A DNA stretch of 52,613 bases from Labilithrix sp. (GTDB taxonomy: Bacteria > Myxococcota_A > Polyangia > Polyangiales > Polyangiaceae), in contig JAHBWC010000062.1 of assembly GCA_019637225.1 (NCBI GenBank), positions 1 to 52,613 of the forward strand, written 5' to 3'. The notes beneath the pieces were generated by a model. That model did not search any database. It saw only the letters and a list, made by a program, of their open reading frames with translations, and was not told where the DNA came from. The position numbers were made by a program, and so were the translations under genes. Position 1 is the first letter of the stretch. Each line of letters begins with the position of its first letter. Shown here one piece after another: positions 15,899 through 24,566 of the stretch.

Positions 15899-17695
15899 AT
15901 GGCTTCCCGCTTCCTCCGCTCCGTCTCGCTCGTCCTTCTCCTCGGCTGCGCCGGCGGCGCGCCTGCGCCCACGCCCGCGCCCGTCGTGCAGACGCCCGCG
16001 CCCACGAGCGTGCCGGCTGTCGCCGATGCGGCGGCGATCGACGCGGGCGCGCAGGCGAACCCGTGGCCGTACCAGACGCCGGTCGTCGTTCGCGGCGCGA
16101 ACGGCATGGTCGTGAGCGACAACGCCGTGGCGTCGAACGTCGGGCGCGACGTCCTCGCGAGCGGAGGCAACGCCGCCGACGCGGCGGTCGCCACGGCGTT
16201 TGCCCTCGCGGTCGCCTATCCGACGGCGGGCAACATCGGCGGCGGCGGCTTCGCGGTGACGCGCATGCGCGGGGAGCTCCGCGCGCTCGACTTCCGCGAG
16301 ACGGCGCCTGCGGCGGCGACGCGCGACATGTACCTCGACGCGAACGGCAAGCCGAAGGCCGACGCGCGCGACGGCATCAAGTCGGTCGGCGTCCCCGGTA
16401 GCGTCGCCGGTCTCTGGGAGCTCCATCGCACGCTCGGCTCGAAGAAGAAGACGTGGAAGGATCTCCTCGCCCCCGCGATCAAGCTCGCCAGGGAGGGCTT
16501 CGTCGTCGACGACGCGTTCCTCTCGACGCTCGAGGTCGGCGCGAAGCGCCTCGAGAAGCACCCGGTGAGCGCCGCGCTCTTCTTGCCGGGCGGCGCGCCG
16601 CCGGCGAAGGGCTCGACGTTCAAGAACCCGGAGCTCGCGACGGTCCTCGAGCGGATCGAGAAGGGCCCGTCGGGCTTCTACGAGGGGCCGACGGCCGCTG
16701 CGCTCGTCAAGCAGATGAAGGAGGAGGGCGGGCTCATCACGCTCGCGGACCTCAAGAAGTACCAGGCCAAGTGGCGCAAGCCCGTCGAGTTCACCTACCG
16801 CGGCCACAAGATCGCGTCGATGCCGCCGCCCTCGTCCGGCGGCGTCACGCTCGCGATGATCGCGCACATCCTCGAGGGCTACGAGATCAATAAGCTCGGC
16901 TTCCAGTCGCCGGAGCAGCTCCACGTCGTCTTCGAGGCGATGCGCCGCGCGTACGCCGCGCGCAACGCGAAGCTCGGCGATCCCGACTTCGTCAAGATGC
17001 CGCTCGCCGAGCTCCTCTCCGAGGGCTGGGCGAAGGAGCAGCGCGCCACCATCGTCCCCGATCGCGCGACGCCGTCGTCCGAGATCGTGGCGGCGCCGGC
17101 CAGCGCGAGCGGACCGCACACGACGCACTTCTCCGTGGTCGACTCGGCCGGCGACGCGGTCTCGCTCACGACGACGATCAACTGGTGGTACGGCTCCGGC
17201 GTCACGGTCAAGGGCGGCGGCTTCGTCCTCAACAACGAGATGGACGACTTCGCGTCCGTCCCCGGCACCGCCAACGGCTTCGGGCTCGTCCAGGGCGAGG
17301 CGAACGCGATCGCCCCCGGAAAGCGCATGCTGTCCTCGATGGCGCCGACGATCGTGACCGGCCCCGACGGCAAGGTGCTCCTCGTCGCCGGCGGCGCGGG
17401 CGGCCCGACGATCATCACCGCGGTGTGGCAGGAGCTGTCGAACATGGTCGACTTCGGCCTCGACGTCGGCGCCGCGGTGAGCGCGCCGCGCTTCCACATG
17501 CAGCACCTCCCCGACGAGGTGATTTTCGAGAAGGACGGCCTCGCGCCGGCGACGTCCAAGCGCCTCGAGGCGATGGGCTACACGCTCAAGGAGCGCGGCC
17601 ACCTCGCCGACGCCCCCGCGATCGGCCGCGCCGGCGGCGAGTGGATCGGCGCCGCCGAGCCGCGCCGCCTCGGCGGCCTCGCCGCGGCCCCCTGA
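15899..17695 (+). CDS. ggt: Gamma-glutamyltransferase, lipoprotein-type
   Basis: GGT hydrolyses glutathione and transfers its gamma-glutamyl group. It is made as a precursor that cuts itself at a conserved Thr. Here the autocleavage site is at TTHFSVVD, with Thr408 as the catalytic N-terminus of the small subunit. Other family marks are ASGGNAADAAVATAFALAV, GNIGGGGF, PPPSSGGVTLAMIAHIL, and the C-terminal RMLSSMAPTIV and AGGAGGPTIITAVWQ. The N-terminus (SLVLLLGCAGG) is a lipoprotein signal with Cys19, followed by a Pro/Ala linker, so the enzyme is probably anchored in the envelope. The 598-residue length is usual. It has no operon partner, and the next 870 bases downstream hold only a transposase remnant. 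Confidence 0.96.
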   Translation: MASRFLRSVSLVLLLGCAGGAPAPTPAPVVQTPAPTSVPAVADAAAIDAGAQANPWPYQTPVVVRGANGMVVSDNAVASNVGRDVLASGGNAADAAVATAFALAVAYPTAGNIGGGGFAVTRMRGELRALDFRETAPAAATRDMYLDANGKPKADARDGIKSVGVPGSVAGLWELHRTLGSKKKTWKDLLAPAIKLAREGFVVDDAFLSTLEVGAKRLEKHPVSAALFLPGGAPPAKGSTFKNPELATVLERIEKGPSGFYEGPTAAALVKQMKEEGGLITLADLKKYQAKWRKPVEFTYRGHKIASMPPPSSGGVTLAMIAHILEGYEINKLGFQSPEQLHVVFEAMRRAYAARNAKLGDPDFVKMPLAELLSEGWAKEQRATIVPDRATPSSEIVAAPASASGPHTTHFSVVDSAGDAVSLTTTINWWYGSGVTVKGGGFVLNNEMDDFASVPGTANGFGLVQGEANAIAPGKRMLSSMAPTIVTGPDGKVLLVAGGAGGPTIITAVWQELSNMVDFGLDVGAAVSAPRFHMQHLPDEVIFEKDGLAPATSKRLEAMGYTLKERGHLADAPAIGRAGGEWIGAAEPRRLGGLAAAP

Positions 17696-17979
17696 TCGAA
17701 CGGGCGCTCGGCGGTCTCCCGGCGGCAGGCGCTTCCCTCGATCCCTCGTGAAGGCGGGGATCTCGAGCGGAAGTGATTGAGGTTGCTCCGTGATCGGGAT
17801 GGTGGCCCTTCACTCGAGCGGTGAGGTCGCGGTCGCCCGTTGTTCCTGCTGCTGCGGCGCGTGGGCTCTCGAGTCTGAGCAGGCTCCGCGGCTCGGACCT
17901 GTCGTTCTTCCTTCGGACCCGTCGTCACCGGCTCCGGCGTTCGAGTCGGCTCGAGTCTCCGGTTCGGTGGGCCTCCGAA
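17696..17979. other. Intergenic DNA, no gene seen
   Basis: Frames on both strands are open here because of base composition, but none shows protein-like sequence. Third-position bias is weaker than in neighbouring genes. This is probably decayed mobile-element DNA continuous with the remnant that follows. Confidence 0.4.
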
Positions 17980-18246
17980 AAGCTCTTGGTGGTGCTCAAG
18001 TGGCTCGCCGACGACGAGCGCGGAGGCGGTGCCGCAGGCTTCATCGGTTTCAGCATCAGCGCCGACATGAGCAAGGAACTGTCCGCGGCATGCGGGGGCT
18101 TCCCAGAAGCCGAGTGGAGCCTCATCGAGGAGCGGAGTCACGAGACGGTGTGCTGCGCGGAGGTCGGATTCACGCCAGGCCATTGGCCAAAGAACGCCGA
18201 GCCGCTGCGCCATGTCGCGGTGAGGCTCGCACTGCCCGTGTCCTGA
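17980..18246 (+). pseudogene. Transposase remnant, probably IS1380-like
   Basis: About 88 codons look protein-like: ISADMSKELSAACGGFPEAE, WSLIEE, AEVGFTPGHWPKNAEPLRHV, then AVRLALPVS and a stop. The order (ADMS, a tryptophan after a proline stretch, AEV-FTP, P-R-VAVRLA) resembles the middle of IS1380-type DDE transposases as I remember them. No DDE-bearing N-terminal or C-terminal part is present, no start codon is convincing, and codon usage is less GC3-biased than its neighbours. I therefore call it a truncated remnant. Terminal inverted repeats were not found. Confidence 0.5.
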
Positions 18247-18568
18247 GTCCCACCCGCGCTCGGCAGCTCGCAAAGCGGTGTCGGGGTTGGAGAGACCTCG
18301 CGCCCGCACAAGGAGCCCAGGATCTTCCTCGCCGGTGGGAACCACCTACCTGCGCGCGGGCACGCGCCCGAAACGACCTCCGCAAACCGAAAGACCCCCA
18401 GTGGCGCGTGACACGCGCGGAAAGGGCCTCGCGATCGGCAGGGGCGACGCGGGCGCGAGGGCTCTCCGACCCCGGCGCCGCCCCGACAGGATGAGTCGCG
18501 CGTGGGTCATCCAACACGCAAGACTCGTGCTGTGGGATTGGGCGCTTCCCCCGCCGAGGACGCCGCGC
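18247..18568. other. Intergenic DNA, no gene seen
   Basis: This lies between the transposase remnant and the 3' end of the GMC oxidoreductase gene. Nothing protein-like, no tRNA and no clear hairpin were found. It may include decayed insertion-element sequence. Confidence 0.4.
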
Positions 18569-20167
18569 TCAGGCGCGGCTGCTGTACCGCTCGAAGTCGG
18601 CGGCGATGCCGCGCGCGAGCATCATCGCGACGCTCATGATCGGGAGCTGCGAGTTCACGCCGATGCTCGTCGGCAGGATGCTCCCGTCGCAGACGAAGAG
18701 GTTGTCGACCGCCCAGGTCTCACCCGTGGGCTTCACGACCCCCGCGTCCGCCGTCGTCGCCATTTTCGCGGAGCCGAGCGGGTGGAATGCCATGCACTCG
18801 ACCTTGCTCGCGGCGACCTTGTCTTCGAGCAAGAACTCGAGGTCCTTCTCCTTTTTCACCGTGGCCATGCCGAAGATGGGCGTGAGCACCTCGCGCGCGC
18901 CCGCGGCGAAGGCCATTCGGCCGAGGATGTGGATCGTCTTGAGCAGGCGCGCCTTGTCGCGCTTGACCATCTTGTAGGTGACGAGCGGCTCGCGCGAGAT
19001 CCAGCGACGGACCTGCCCGCCGCCGTCGTCGTGGACCATGCCGCCGAAGAACGCGAGGTTCGGCATCTGCTTCACGAGACGGCGATGCTCTCGACCGACG
19101 CCGGGGAAGGCCGCCGCGAGCACGTTGACGGGGCTGTAGACGCCGTTCAGCCAGATCCCGTCGCCGAGGAAGTGATCGGTGTAGACGCTCTGGAGCGCGC
19201 CGTCCCAGCCGTCGACGGCCTCGTCGAAGAGGGCGCCGATGCGGACGGCCGGGTGGAGCGTCAGGTGGCGTCCGATGTGGACCGAGTCGAGGCCGCTCCG
19301 CCGGAGGAGGATCGGCGTGTGCATCGAGCCGCACGCCACGACGACGAGCTTCGCGCGGACCTCGAAGCGCACGCGGGGCTCGCCGGTGACGCCGTCGAGG
19401 AAGCGGCCGCGGACGCCGCGGGCCACGCCGCCGGTGATGTCGATGCGCTCGACCAGCGCGTCGGAGACGACCGTCGCGCCGTGGGCGACGGCGTCGGGGA
19501 GGAACGAGACGTCGACGCTCATCTTCGCGCCGTTCGGGCAGCCGAAGTTGCAGCGCGCGGCGCCGCGGCAGCCCTTGGTGTTGCGCCGCATCGTCTTCAT
19601 CGGGATGCCGAGCTTGTCGGCGCCCTCGACGAAGAGCTCCGTCGCGCGCGAGCGCATGTGCGCGGGCACATCCTCGACGTGGCAGATCCCCTCGACCTCG
19701 GAGAAGAACGGATCGAGGCCCTCGGGCGTCATCCGACCGAGCCCGAGCGAGCTGCTCCACGTGTGGAGGACCTCCTCGGGGATGCGGAAGCACACGCCGC
19801 CGGTGAGGACGCTCGAGCCGCCGACGCACTTGCCGGCGAGCAGGCTGATGAGCGGCGTGTCGCCGAGGCCGAGCGCGACCGACATCCCCGCCTCGCGCGA
19901 GAGGCGGCGGAACGAGTTCGACGGCGTCATCGCGCCGTACTCGGACGGCGCGTAGTGGCCGCCTTCCTCGAGCACGAGGACGCTCCGTCCATCGCGCGCG
20001 AGCTCGCGCGCGAGCACCGCGCCGCCGGCGCCCGAGCCGACGATCACGACGTCGACCTTCGCGGAGAACGGCGCGGCCTGCTCGCGACCGCGGATGACGG
20101 GGAGGCGCTCGCGCTCGGCGCGTTCGTGACCGTGCGCGTGCTCGTGCGCGACCGCCGGGGACGTCAC
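18569..20167 (-). CDS. GMC-family FAD-dependent oxidoreductase
   Basis: A 532-residue flavoprotein of the glucose-methanol-choline family, which oxidises alcohol groups using FAD. Visible are the dinucleotide-binding GSGAGG (44-49), LVLEEGGHY, the second FAD-contact region KCVGGSSVLTGGVCFRIPEE, and the C-terminal HPLGSAKMATTAD and LPTSIGVNSQLPIMSVAMM, holding the active-site His and Asn. A Cys-containing insert (TKGCRGAARCNFGCPNGAK) is typical of the cholesterol-oxidase or long-chain alcohol oxidase-like branch. The first 35 residues are His/Glu/Arg-rich with no signal peptide. The ATG overlaps the stop of the upstream small gene by 4 bases, so the two are coupled. Substrate unknown. Confidence 0.95.
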   Translation of the reverse strand: MTSPAVAHEHAHGHERAERERLPVIRGREQAAPFSAKVDVVIVGSGAGGAVLARELARDGRSVLVLEEGGHYAPSEYGAMTPSNSFRRLSREAGMSVALGLGDTPLISLLAGKCVGGSSVLTGGVCFRIPEEVLHTWSSSLGLGRMTPEGLDPFFSEVEGICHVEDVPAHMRSRATELFVEGADKLGIPMKTMRRNTKGCRGAARCNFGCPNGAKMSVDVSFLPDAVAHGATVVSDALVERIDITGGVARGVRGRFLDGVTGEPRVRFEVRAKLVVVACGSMHTPILLRRSGLDSVHIGRHLTLHPAVRIGALFDEAVDGWDGALQSVYTDHFLGDGIWLNGVYSPVNVLAAAFPGVGREHRRLVKQMPNLAFFGGMVHDDGGGQVRRWISREPLVTYKMVKRDKARLLKTIHILGRMAFAAGAREVLTPIFGMATVKKEKDLEFLLEDKVAASKVECMAFHPLGSAKMATTADAGVVKPTGETWAVDNLFVCDGSILPTSIGVNSQLPIMSVAMMLARGIAADFERYSSRA

Positions 20168-20640
20168 GACGCGGCCTCCTCACTGCCGATCGCCTCGCGG
20201 CGCGGTTGCACCACGGGGAGCGCGGTCTTCCAGCGCTCGCGCGCGTGGCCGGGGTAGCCGATCGCGCGCTGCTCGGTTTCGTCCTCGTAGAAGATCATCG
20301 TCAGCACGGTCTTGTACGCGACGACGAGGAGCGGCAGCTGCTTCACCTTGGAGCGCTCGAGCCGCTCGAGGTGGTGCACGCGCTCGTCGACCGTGAGCTC
20401 CTCGAACGTGCGGAAGCGGAAGAAGAGGAGAGGCGACCAGCGGATCGCGAAGAGCATGAGGACGAGCCCGAACCGCAGCGTCTTGCTCGCGGGGCTGATG
20501 AACCCGTCCACGTCGTCGACGAACGCGTCCAGGCGCTCGGGAACGACCTCGCCGTCCGGCGAGAACATCGCCTCGGCGAGCGCCCGGAGGACGGGCCGGT
20601 GGCGCGCGTTCAGGGTCGACCGCGCGAAGTCCTTCGTCAC
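20164..20640 (-). CDS. Small conserved partner of the GMC oxidoreductase
   Basis: About 158 residues from GTG 20640. The protein has ARHRPVLRALAEAMFSPDGE near the start, a hydrophobic stretch FGLVLMLFAIRWSPLLFF, and VVAYKTVLTMIFYEDE near the end. Small proteins of this size and order often precede GMC oxidoreductase genes and are thought to be accessory or membrane-linking subunits. I place it there by context, not by a firm family match. A TTG at 20700 is an alternative start: it is in frame, 9 bases downstream of a TATACT hexamer (20710-20715 on this strand), and would add 20 residues. Its stop overlaps the GMC start (ATGA). Confidence 0.75.
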   Translation of the reverse strand: MTKDFARSTLNARHRPVLRALAEAMFSPDGEVVPERLDAFVDDVDGFISPASKTLRFGLVLMLFAIRWSPLLFFRFRTFEELTVDERVHHLERLERSKVKQLPLLVVAYKTVLTMIFYEDETEQRAIGYPGHARERWKTALPVVQPRREAIGSEEAAS

Positions 20641-20996
20641 GAGCGCGACCGGATTCGTGCGTTCGAGGCGAGAGCGAGAGGAGGAGGCGAGGCCAGCCAA
20701 GGCGCCGCGAGTATACCCGCTTCGGCTCGGCTCCGCGGTCGTCGTGCTCCGGCCACGGTCGATCCGCTCGGGGGCGCACGCAGGCGTCCCGCGACGTCGC
20801 GCGGGGCCGATCGCGCGCTCGGCGCGAACGCGGGGAGGCGAGCGCGCAACGAAGAGCTCGCGGTGACCTCTGCCGCCGGTGCACCACGGCGCGGCGTCGC
20901 GTTCGCCCGTCGAGCCGGCGAACGCGATGAGCTCGCCACGAGTCCATGAACGAGCCTGCCGCATCCGTCCGTGTCCCTGGTAACCTCCCGCGGTCG
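20641..20996. other. Divergent intergenic region
   Basis: This holds the likely promoter of the minus-strand pair (TATACT read leftwards at 20715-20710) and of the plus-strand lipoprotein (TAACCT 20981-20986). I see no gene in the rest. An in-frame extension of either flanking gene through it reads as low-complexity Arg/Ser sequence. Confidence 0.45.
20710..20715 (-). promoter_or_regulatory. Candidate -10 box TATACT
   Basis: This is the best -10 match in the GMC upstream region. It lies 9 bases before a possible TTG start at 20700 and 69 bases before GTG 20640. Confidence 0.45.
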
Positions 20997-22160
20997 ATGC
21001 TGGGTCCCCTCCGTGGTCGTCGCTCGCTCGGGTGGGCCGCGCTGTTCGTCGTTCTCGCGGCGTGCAGAGGACAGAGCGCCCAGGCGCCGCGCGGCCTCGA
21101 CGCCTTGACCGGCGTCGACTGCGGCGCCGTCAAGGCGCCGAGCGAGCCCGACCTGATGGCGTGGGACGCGTCGTCGCGCGCGCAGCTCGACAAGCTCCGG
21201 CGCCAGGGGGTCGTCGCGGTCCGGTACGAGGCCGAAGGCTGCGACGTCTCGCTCGAGCTCCTCCCCCAGTGCGTCGGGCCGAAGAACCGGTATGTGTACT
21301 CCCCGTTCAGCGCGACGGACACGAAGATCGCGCGCGACCACACGGAGCTCCTCGCGCAGCTCCCGCTCGGCGCGGAGAACGTCTCGAGCCTCGTCGGCGG
21401 TCGCCGGGCCCTCCGCACCGACGCGAAGCTCGTGGGAGCCGTCGGCCTCCCGGCGGGCAGCACCATCACGGAGTACGACCTCGTCGGGCCGGAGTGCAAG
21501 CGAGCCACCCACGTCGTCGGCGTCGTCTACGTGGGCGGGTTCGCGCTGGCGTCGGCCGACGCGCGCGACGTGAACGCGCGAGACCTCTTCGCGTCGCCCA
21601 CGCCGATCGAGGGAATGACCCGCGAGGGTCAGGCGCAGATCTGCGAGCGCGCCGAGTCCGAGGGGATCGAGCTGGCGGGGTGCTCCGTGCCGCTCCGGGT
21701 CGCGTTGATCCCGCTCGACGGCAAGGCGCCGCCGCTCACGTGCCCGCCGGGTCTCGTCTTCGACGGCAAGCGCTGCTTGCGGCCCGTCGCCGAGACGTGC
21801 TCGGGCGACGCTGCGCCAGGAGACGCGGGCGCCGGCTGCGCGGCCGCGGGCGCGGAGGCGCGTGTGTTCGACCAGAACGCCGTCGAGCGCGTCGTCCGCG
21901 AGAAGCAGGGCGCGGTGAAGCGCAAGTGCTGGGAGTCCGCGTCGGAGAGCGTGCGCCGCGTCAACGTCGCGGTCACGACCACGATCGATCCGCAGGGGCA
22001 CGTCGCCCGCGCGGACGCAGAGCTCGTGGACTCGGAGGGCTCCGCCGACGTCGCCCTCGCGGTTGCGCGCTGCATCGCCGGCGAGATCCAGACCTGGCAG
22101 TTCCCCGAGCCGGAGCGGCAGCAGGTGCTGACGCTGCCGTTCCACCTCATCCGTCAGTAG
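20997..22160 (+). CDS. Lipoprotein with AgmX/PglI-like C-terminal domain
   Basis: A 387-residue protein. Starting at ATG 20997 gives a lipoprotein signal (GRRSLGWAALFVVLAACRG, with Cys in LAAC); the longer frame from 20946 would bury it. The middle is a unique Cys-containing region (CDVSLELLPQCVG, TCPPGLVFDGKRCLRPV). The last 95 residues (REKQGAVKRKCWESA, VNVAVTTTIDPQGHVARADA, ALAVARCIAGEIQTWQFP) match the TonB-like domain found at the C-terminus of myxobacterial AgmX/PglI proteins. A role in the envelope is likely but unspecified. TAACCT (20981-20986) lies 10 bases before the ATG. Confidence 0.85.
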   Translation: MLGPLRGRRSLGWAALFVVLAACRGQSAQAPRGLDALTGVDCGAVKAPSEPDLMAWDASSRAQLDKLRRQGVVAVRYEAEGCDVSLELLPQCVGPKNRYVYSPFSATDTKIARDHTELLAQLPLGAENVSSLVGGRRALRTDAKLVGAVGLPAGSTITEYDLVGPECKRATHVVGVVYVGGFALASADARDVNARDLFASPTPIEGMTREGQAQICERAESEGIELAGCSVPLRVALIPLDGKAPPLTCPPGLVFDGKRCLRPVAETCSGDAAPGDAGAGCAAAGAEARVFDQNAVERVVREKQGAVKRKCWESASESVRRVNVAVTTTIDPQGHVARADAELVDSEGSADVALAVARCIAGEIQTWQFPEPERQQVLTLPFHLIRQ

Positions 22161-22295
22161 TCTCGGCGTCGCGCCCGCGTCTTGCGTCGGGTGGATCGCG
22201 CGTTCGGCGCGTTCGGCGCGGACGCGCTTCGGGCGAGCTCGGACGCGCGGCTCGCGCCGGTCCGATTCCATCGATCGAACCTGCCGCTCCGTCTG

Positions 22296-22301
22296 TATGC
22301 T
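22296..22301 (+). promoter_or_regulatory. Candidate -10 box, leaderless layout
   Basis: TATGCT ends 6 bases before GTG 22308. No Shine-Dalgarno sequence is possible in that space apart from a G run. Confidence 0.4.
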
Positions 22302-22307
22302 GTGGGG

Positions 22308-22835
22308 GTGAAGCTCGTCCGGTCAGCGATGGTCGTCGGCCTCCTCTCGCTCGTGATGGCGGCGACGAACGGCTGCGCGAAGAAGCCGACGATGACGGTC
22401 CGTCACGCGGAGATGCAGGGGGTGAAGTTCGGCTTCCCGCCGAGCGTCGCCGTGCAGATGACCGTCGTGATGGACGTCTTCAACCCCAACAGCTACGACG
22501 TCGCGATCCGCGCGATGCGCGGGACGGTGACGTTCCACGATCGGTACACGATGCCGATCGATTTTCAGCCGGGCGGCGAGGGGATCTGGCTCGGCTCGGA
22601 CCGGACCACGCAAGTTCGCGTCCCGACCGCGGTGCCGGTGGATCTCGCGCTCCGCATCGCGCGCGAGGCGATGACGGGGACGGTCCCGTACCGCGTCGTC
22701 GGCAAGGCGGACGTCACCGCGACGCGCAGCCTGAAGATCGAGAGCGACGACTACTCCGTCGACGAGCGCGGCACGATCGCGCGCCAGCAGATCGAGGCGT
22801 CGATCGCGGCGCTCGGCATGCCGTTCATGCGCTGA
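22308..22835 (+). CDS. LEA2-like lipoprotein
   Basis: 175 residues from GTG 22308. A signal peptide (SAMVVGLLSLVMAATNGCAK) ends in a lipobox-like TNGC. The remaining 150 residues are a single beta-rich domain with MTVVMDVFNPNSYDVAIRAM, the VxNPN-Y-V pattern of LEA type 2 (water-stress/hypersensitive-response) domains. That domain is common in bacterial lipoproteins of unknown role. The longer frame from 22182 adds an Arg-rich, signal-masking extension and is unlikely. It converges on the ABC-F gene with 39 bases between stop codons. Confidence 0.85.
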   Translation: MKLVRSAMVVGLLSLVMAATNGCAKKPTMTVRHAEMQGVKFGFPPSVAVQMTVVMDVFNPNSYDVAIRAMRGTVTFHDRYTMPIDFQPGGEGIWLGSDRTTQVRVPTAVPVDLALRIAREAMTGTVPYRVVGKADVTATRSLKIESDDYSVDERGTIARQQIEASIAALGMPFMR

Positions 22836-22874
22836 GAGCCGGCCGCTCGCGCGGACGCGCCCGCCGGCCGTTTC

Positions 22875-24566
22875 TCAGGTGCGCGTGAAGTCGCGGCCCT
22901 CGCGCTCGAGGAACTCGTCGTAGGTGCCGCCGAAGTCGACCAGCTCGGCGCCCTGGTTCGGGCCCTTCGGGCGGAGCTCCACGATGCGGTTGGCGAGCTC
23001 GGAGACGACGTGGCGGTCGTGGCTGACGAAGACGATCGTGCCCTTGAAGCTCTTGAGGCCGTCGAGCAAGCCCTCGATCGACTCGATGTCGAGGTGGTTC
23101 GTCGGCTCGTCGAGGACGAGGACGTTGTGCTTGAGGACGAGGAGCTTCGCGAGGAGCAGGCGCGCGCACTCGCCTCCGGACATCGTCGCCGCCTGCTTCA
23201 GGCCGGCCTCGCCGGAGAAGAGGAGGCGTCCGAGGATGCTCCGGATGTGCTCTTGCGGGGCCATCTTGTCCCACTGGTAGAGCCACTGGAACGCGTTCAT
23301 GCCCGACGCCGTGCGGTTCAGCGCCTCGTGCGTGTCCTGCGCGAAGTAGCCGACCGACGCGTCGTGGCCCCAGCGGACCTCGCCCGTGTCCGGCTTCACG
23401 ATGTCGTGCTTGGTGTCGTCGTCGAGGCCGCCGAAGCCGCTGATGATCAGCTTGAGGAGCGTCGACTTGCCGATGCCGTTCGGGCCGGTGATGGCGATCT
23501 TGTCGCCGCGGTTCACGTGGAACGCCGCCTTGTCGTAGACGACGATCTCCTTGCCCTTGTCGTCGACGAACGTCTTCGACACGTCCTCCATGCGGACGAC
23601 GTCGCGGCCCGAGGGCTTGTCGAACTCGAAGCGGATGAACGGGCGGACGAGGCTCGAGCGCTTCGGGCCCTTCGCCTCGATCTCCTCCTTCAGCTTGTCG
23701 ATCTGCTTCACGCGCGACTGCGCCTGCTTGCTCTTGCTGGCGTGCGAGCCGAAGCGCTGCACGAACTCCTGGAGCTCGGCGACCTTCTTCTTGGCCGTGG
23801 CGGCCTGGGCCGAGGCGCGCTGGTTGTTCTCGTACTTCGCGTCGACGAAGTCGGCGTAGTTGCCGGCGTAGACGGTGATCGTCTGGTAGTCGACGTCCGC
23901 GATGTGCGTCGCGACCGAGTTCAAGAAGTGCCGGTCGTGGCTGACGACCACGAGCGTGCCCTTGAAGTCGTTGATGAGGAACGACTCGAGCCACCGGATC
24001 GACTCGAGGTCGAGGTGGTTCGTCGGCTCGTCGAGGAGCAGGACGTCGGGCTTGCCGAAGAGCACCTGCGCGATGAGGACGCGGAGCTTGTAGCCGCCCG
24101 CGAGGGCGTTCATCTTCGACTCGTGCTTGTCGGCGGGGATGCCGAGACCGACGAGCAGCTCGGCCGCCTCGCTCTCGGCCATGTAGCCGTTCTCTTCGGC
24201 GATCGTCCCCTCGAGCTCGCCGAGGCGGATGCCGATCTCGTCGGTGACCTCACCGGCGAGGAGGCGCTCCTTCTCCTGCATCGTCTCCCACAGGGTCTTG
24301 TTCCCCATGATGACGGTGTCGAGGATGCGCTCCTGCTCGTACTCGAAGTGGTTCTGCCGGAGGACGCCGAGGCGGAGGCTCCCCGGGATCGTGATCGATC
24401 CGGTGTCCGTGTCCTCGTTGAACTCGAGCATCTTGAGGAGCGTGGACTTGCCCGCGCCGTTCGCGCCGGTCAGGCCGTAGCGCTTCCCAGGATCGAACTG
24501 CATCGAGACGTTCTCGAAGAGGATCTTGGGGCCGAAACGCTTGGTGACTTTGTCGAGGACGATCAC
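22875..24566 (-). CDS. ABC-F subfamily ATPase (ribosome-associated type)
   Basis: 563 residues with two tandem ABC ATPase domains and no membrane segment. Walker A motifs are GANGAGKST and GPNGIGKST; Walker B/Asp loops are LLLDEPTNHLD and LVLDEPTNHLD; signature motifs are LAGGYKLR (variant) and MSGGECAR. Both H-loops read VVSHDRHF-like. The linker AATAKKKVAELQEFVQRFGS plus the basic stretch that follows is the tRNA-exit-site interaction motif. Length and linker place it near YbiT. ABC-F proteins act on stalled ribosomes. Its ATG overlaps the stop of the outer-membrane protein gene by 4 bases, so both come from one mRNA. Confidence 0.95.
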   Translation of the reverse strand: MIVLDKVTKRFGPKILFENVSMQFDPGKRYGLTGANGAGKSTLLKMLEFNEDTDTGSITIPGSLRLGVLRQNHFEYEQERILDTVIMGNKTLWETMQEKERLLAGEVTDEIGIRLGELEGTIAEENGYMAESEAAELLVGLGIPADKHESKMNALAGGYKLRVLIAQVLFGKPDVLLLDEPTNHLDLESIRWLESFLINDFKGTLVVVSHDRHFLNSVATHIADVDYQTITVYAGNYADFVDAKYENNQRASAQAATAKKKVAELQEFVQRFGSHASKSKQAQSRVKQIDKLKEEIEAKGPKRSSLVRPFIRFEFDKPSGRDVVRMEDVSKTFVDDKGKEIVVYDKAAFHVNRGDKIAITGPNGIGKSTLLKLIISGFGGLDDDTKHDIVKPDTGEVRWGHDASVGYFAQDTHEALNRTASGMNAFQWLYQWDKMAPQEHIRSILGRLLFSGEAGLKQAATMSGGECARLLLAKLLVLKHNVLVLDEPTNHLDIESIEGLLDGLKSFKGTIVFVSHDRHVVSELANRIVELRPKGPNQGAELVDFGGTYDEFLEREGRDFTRT

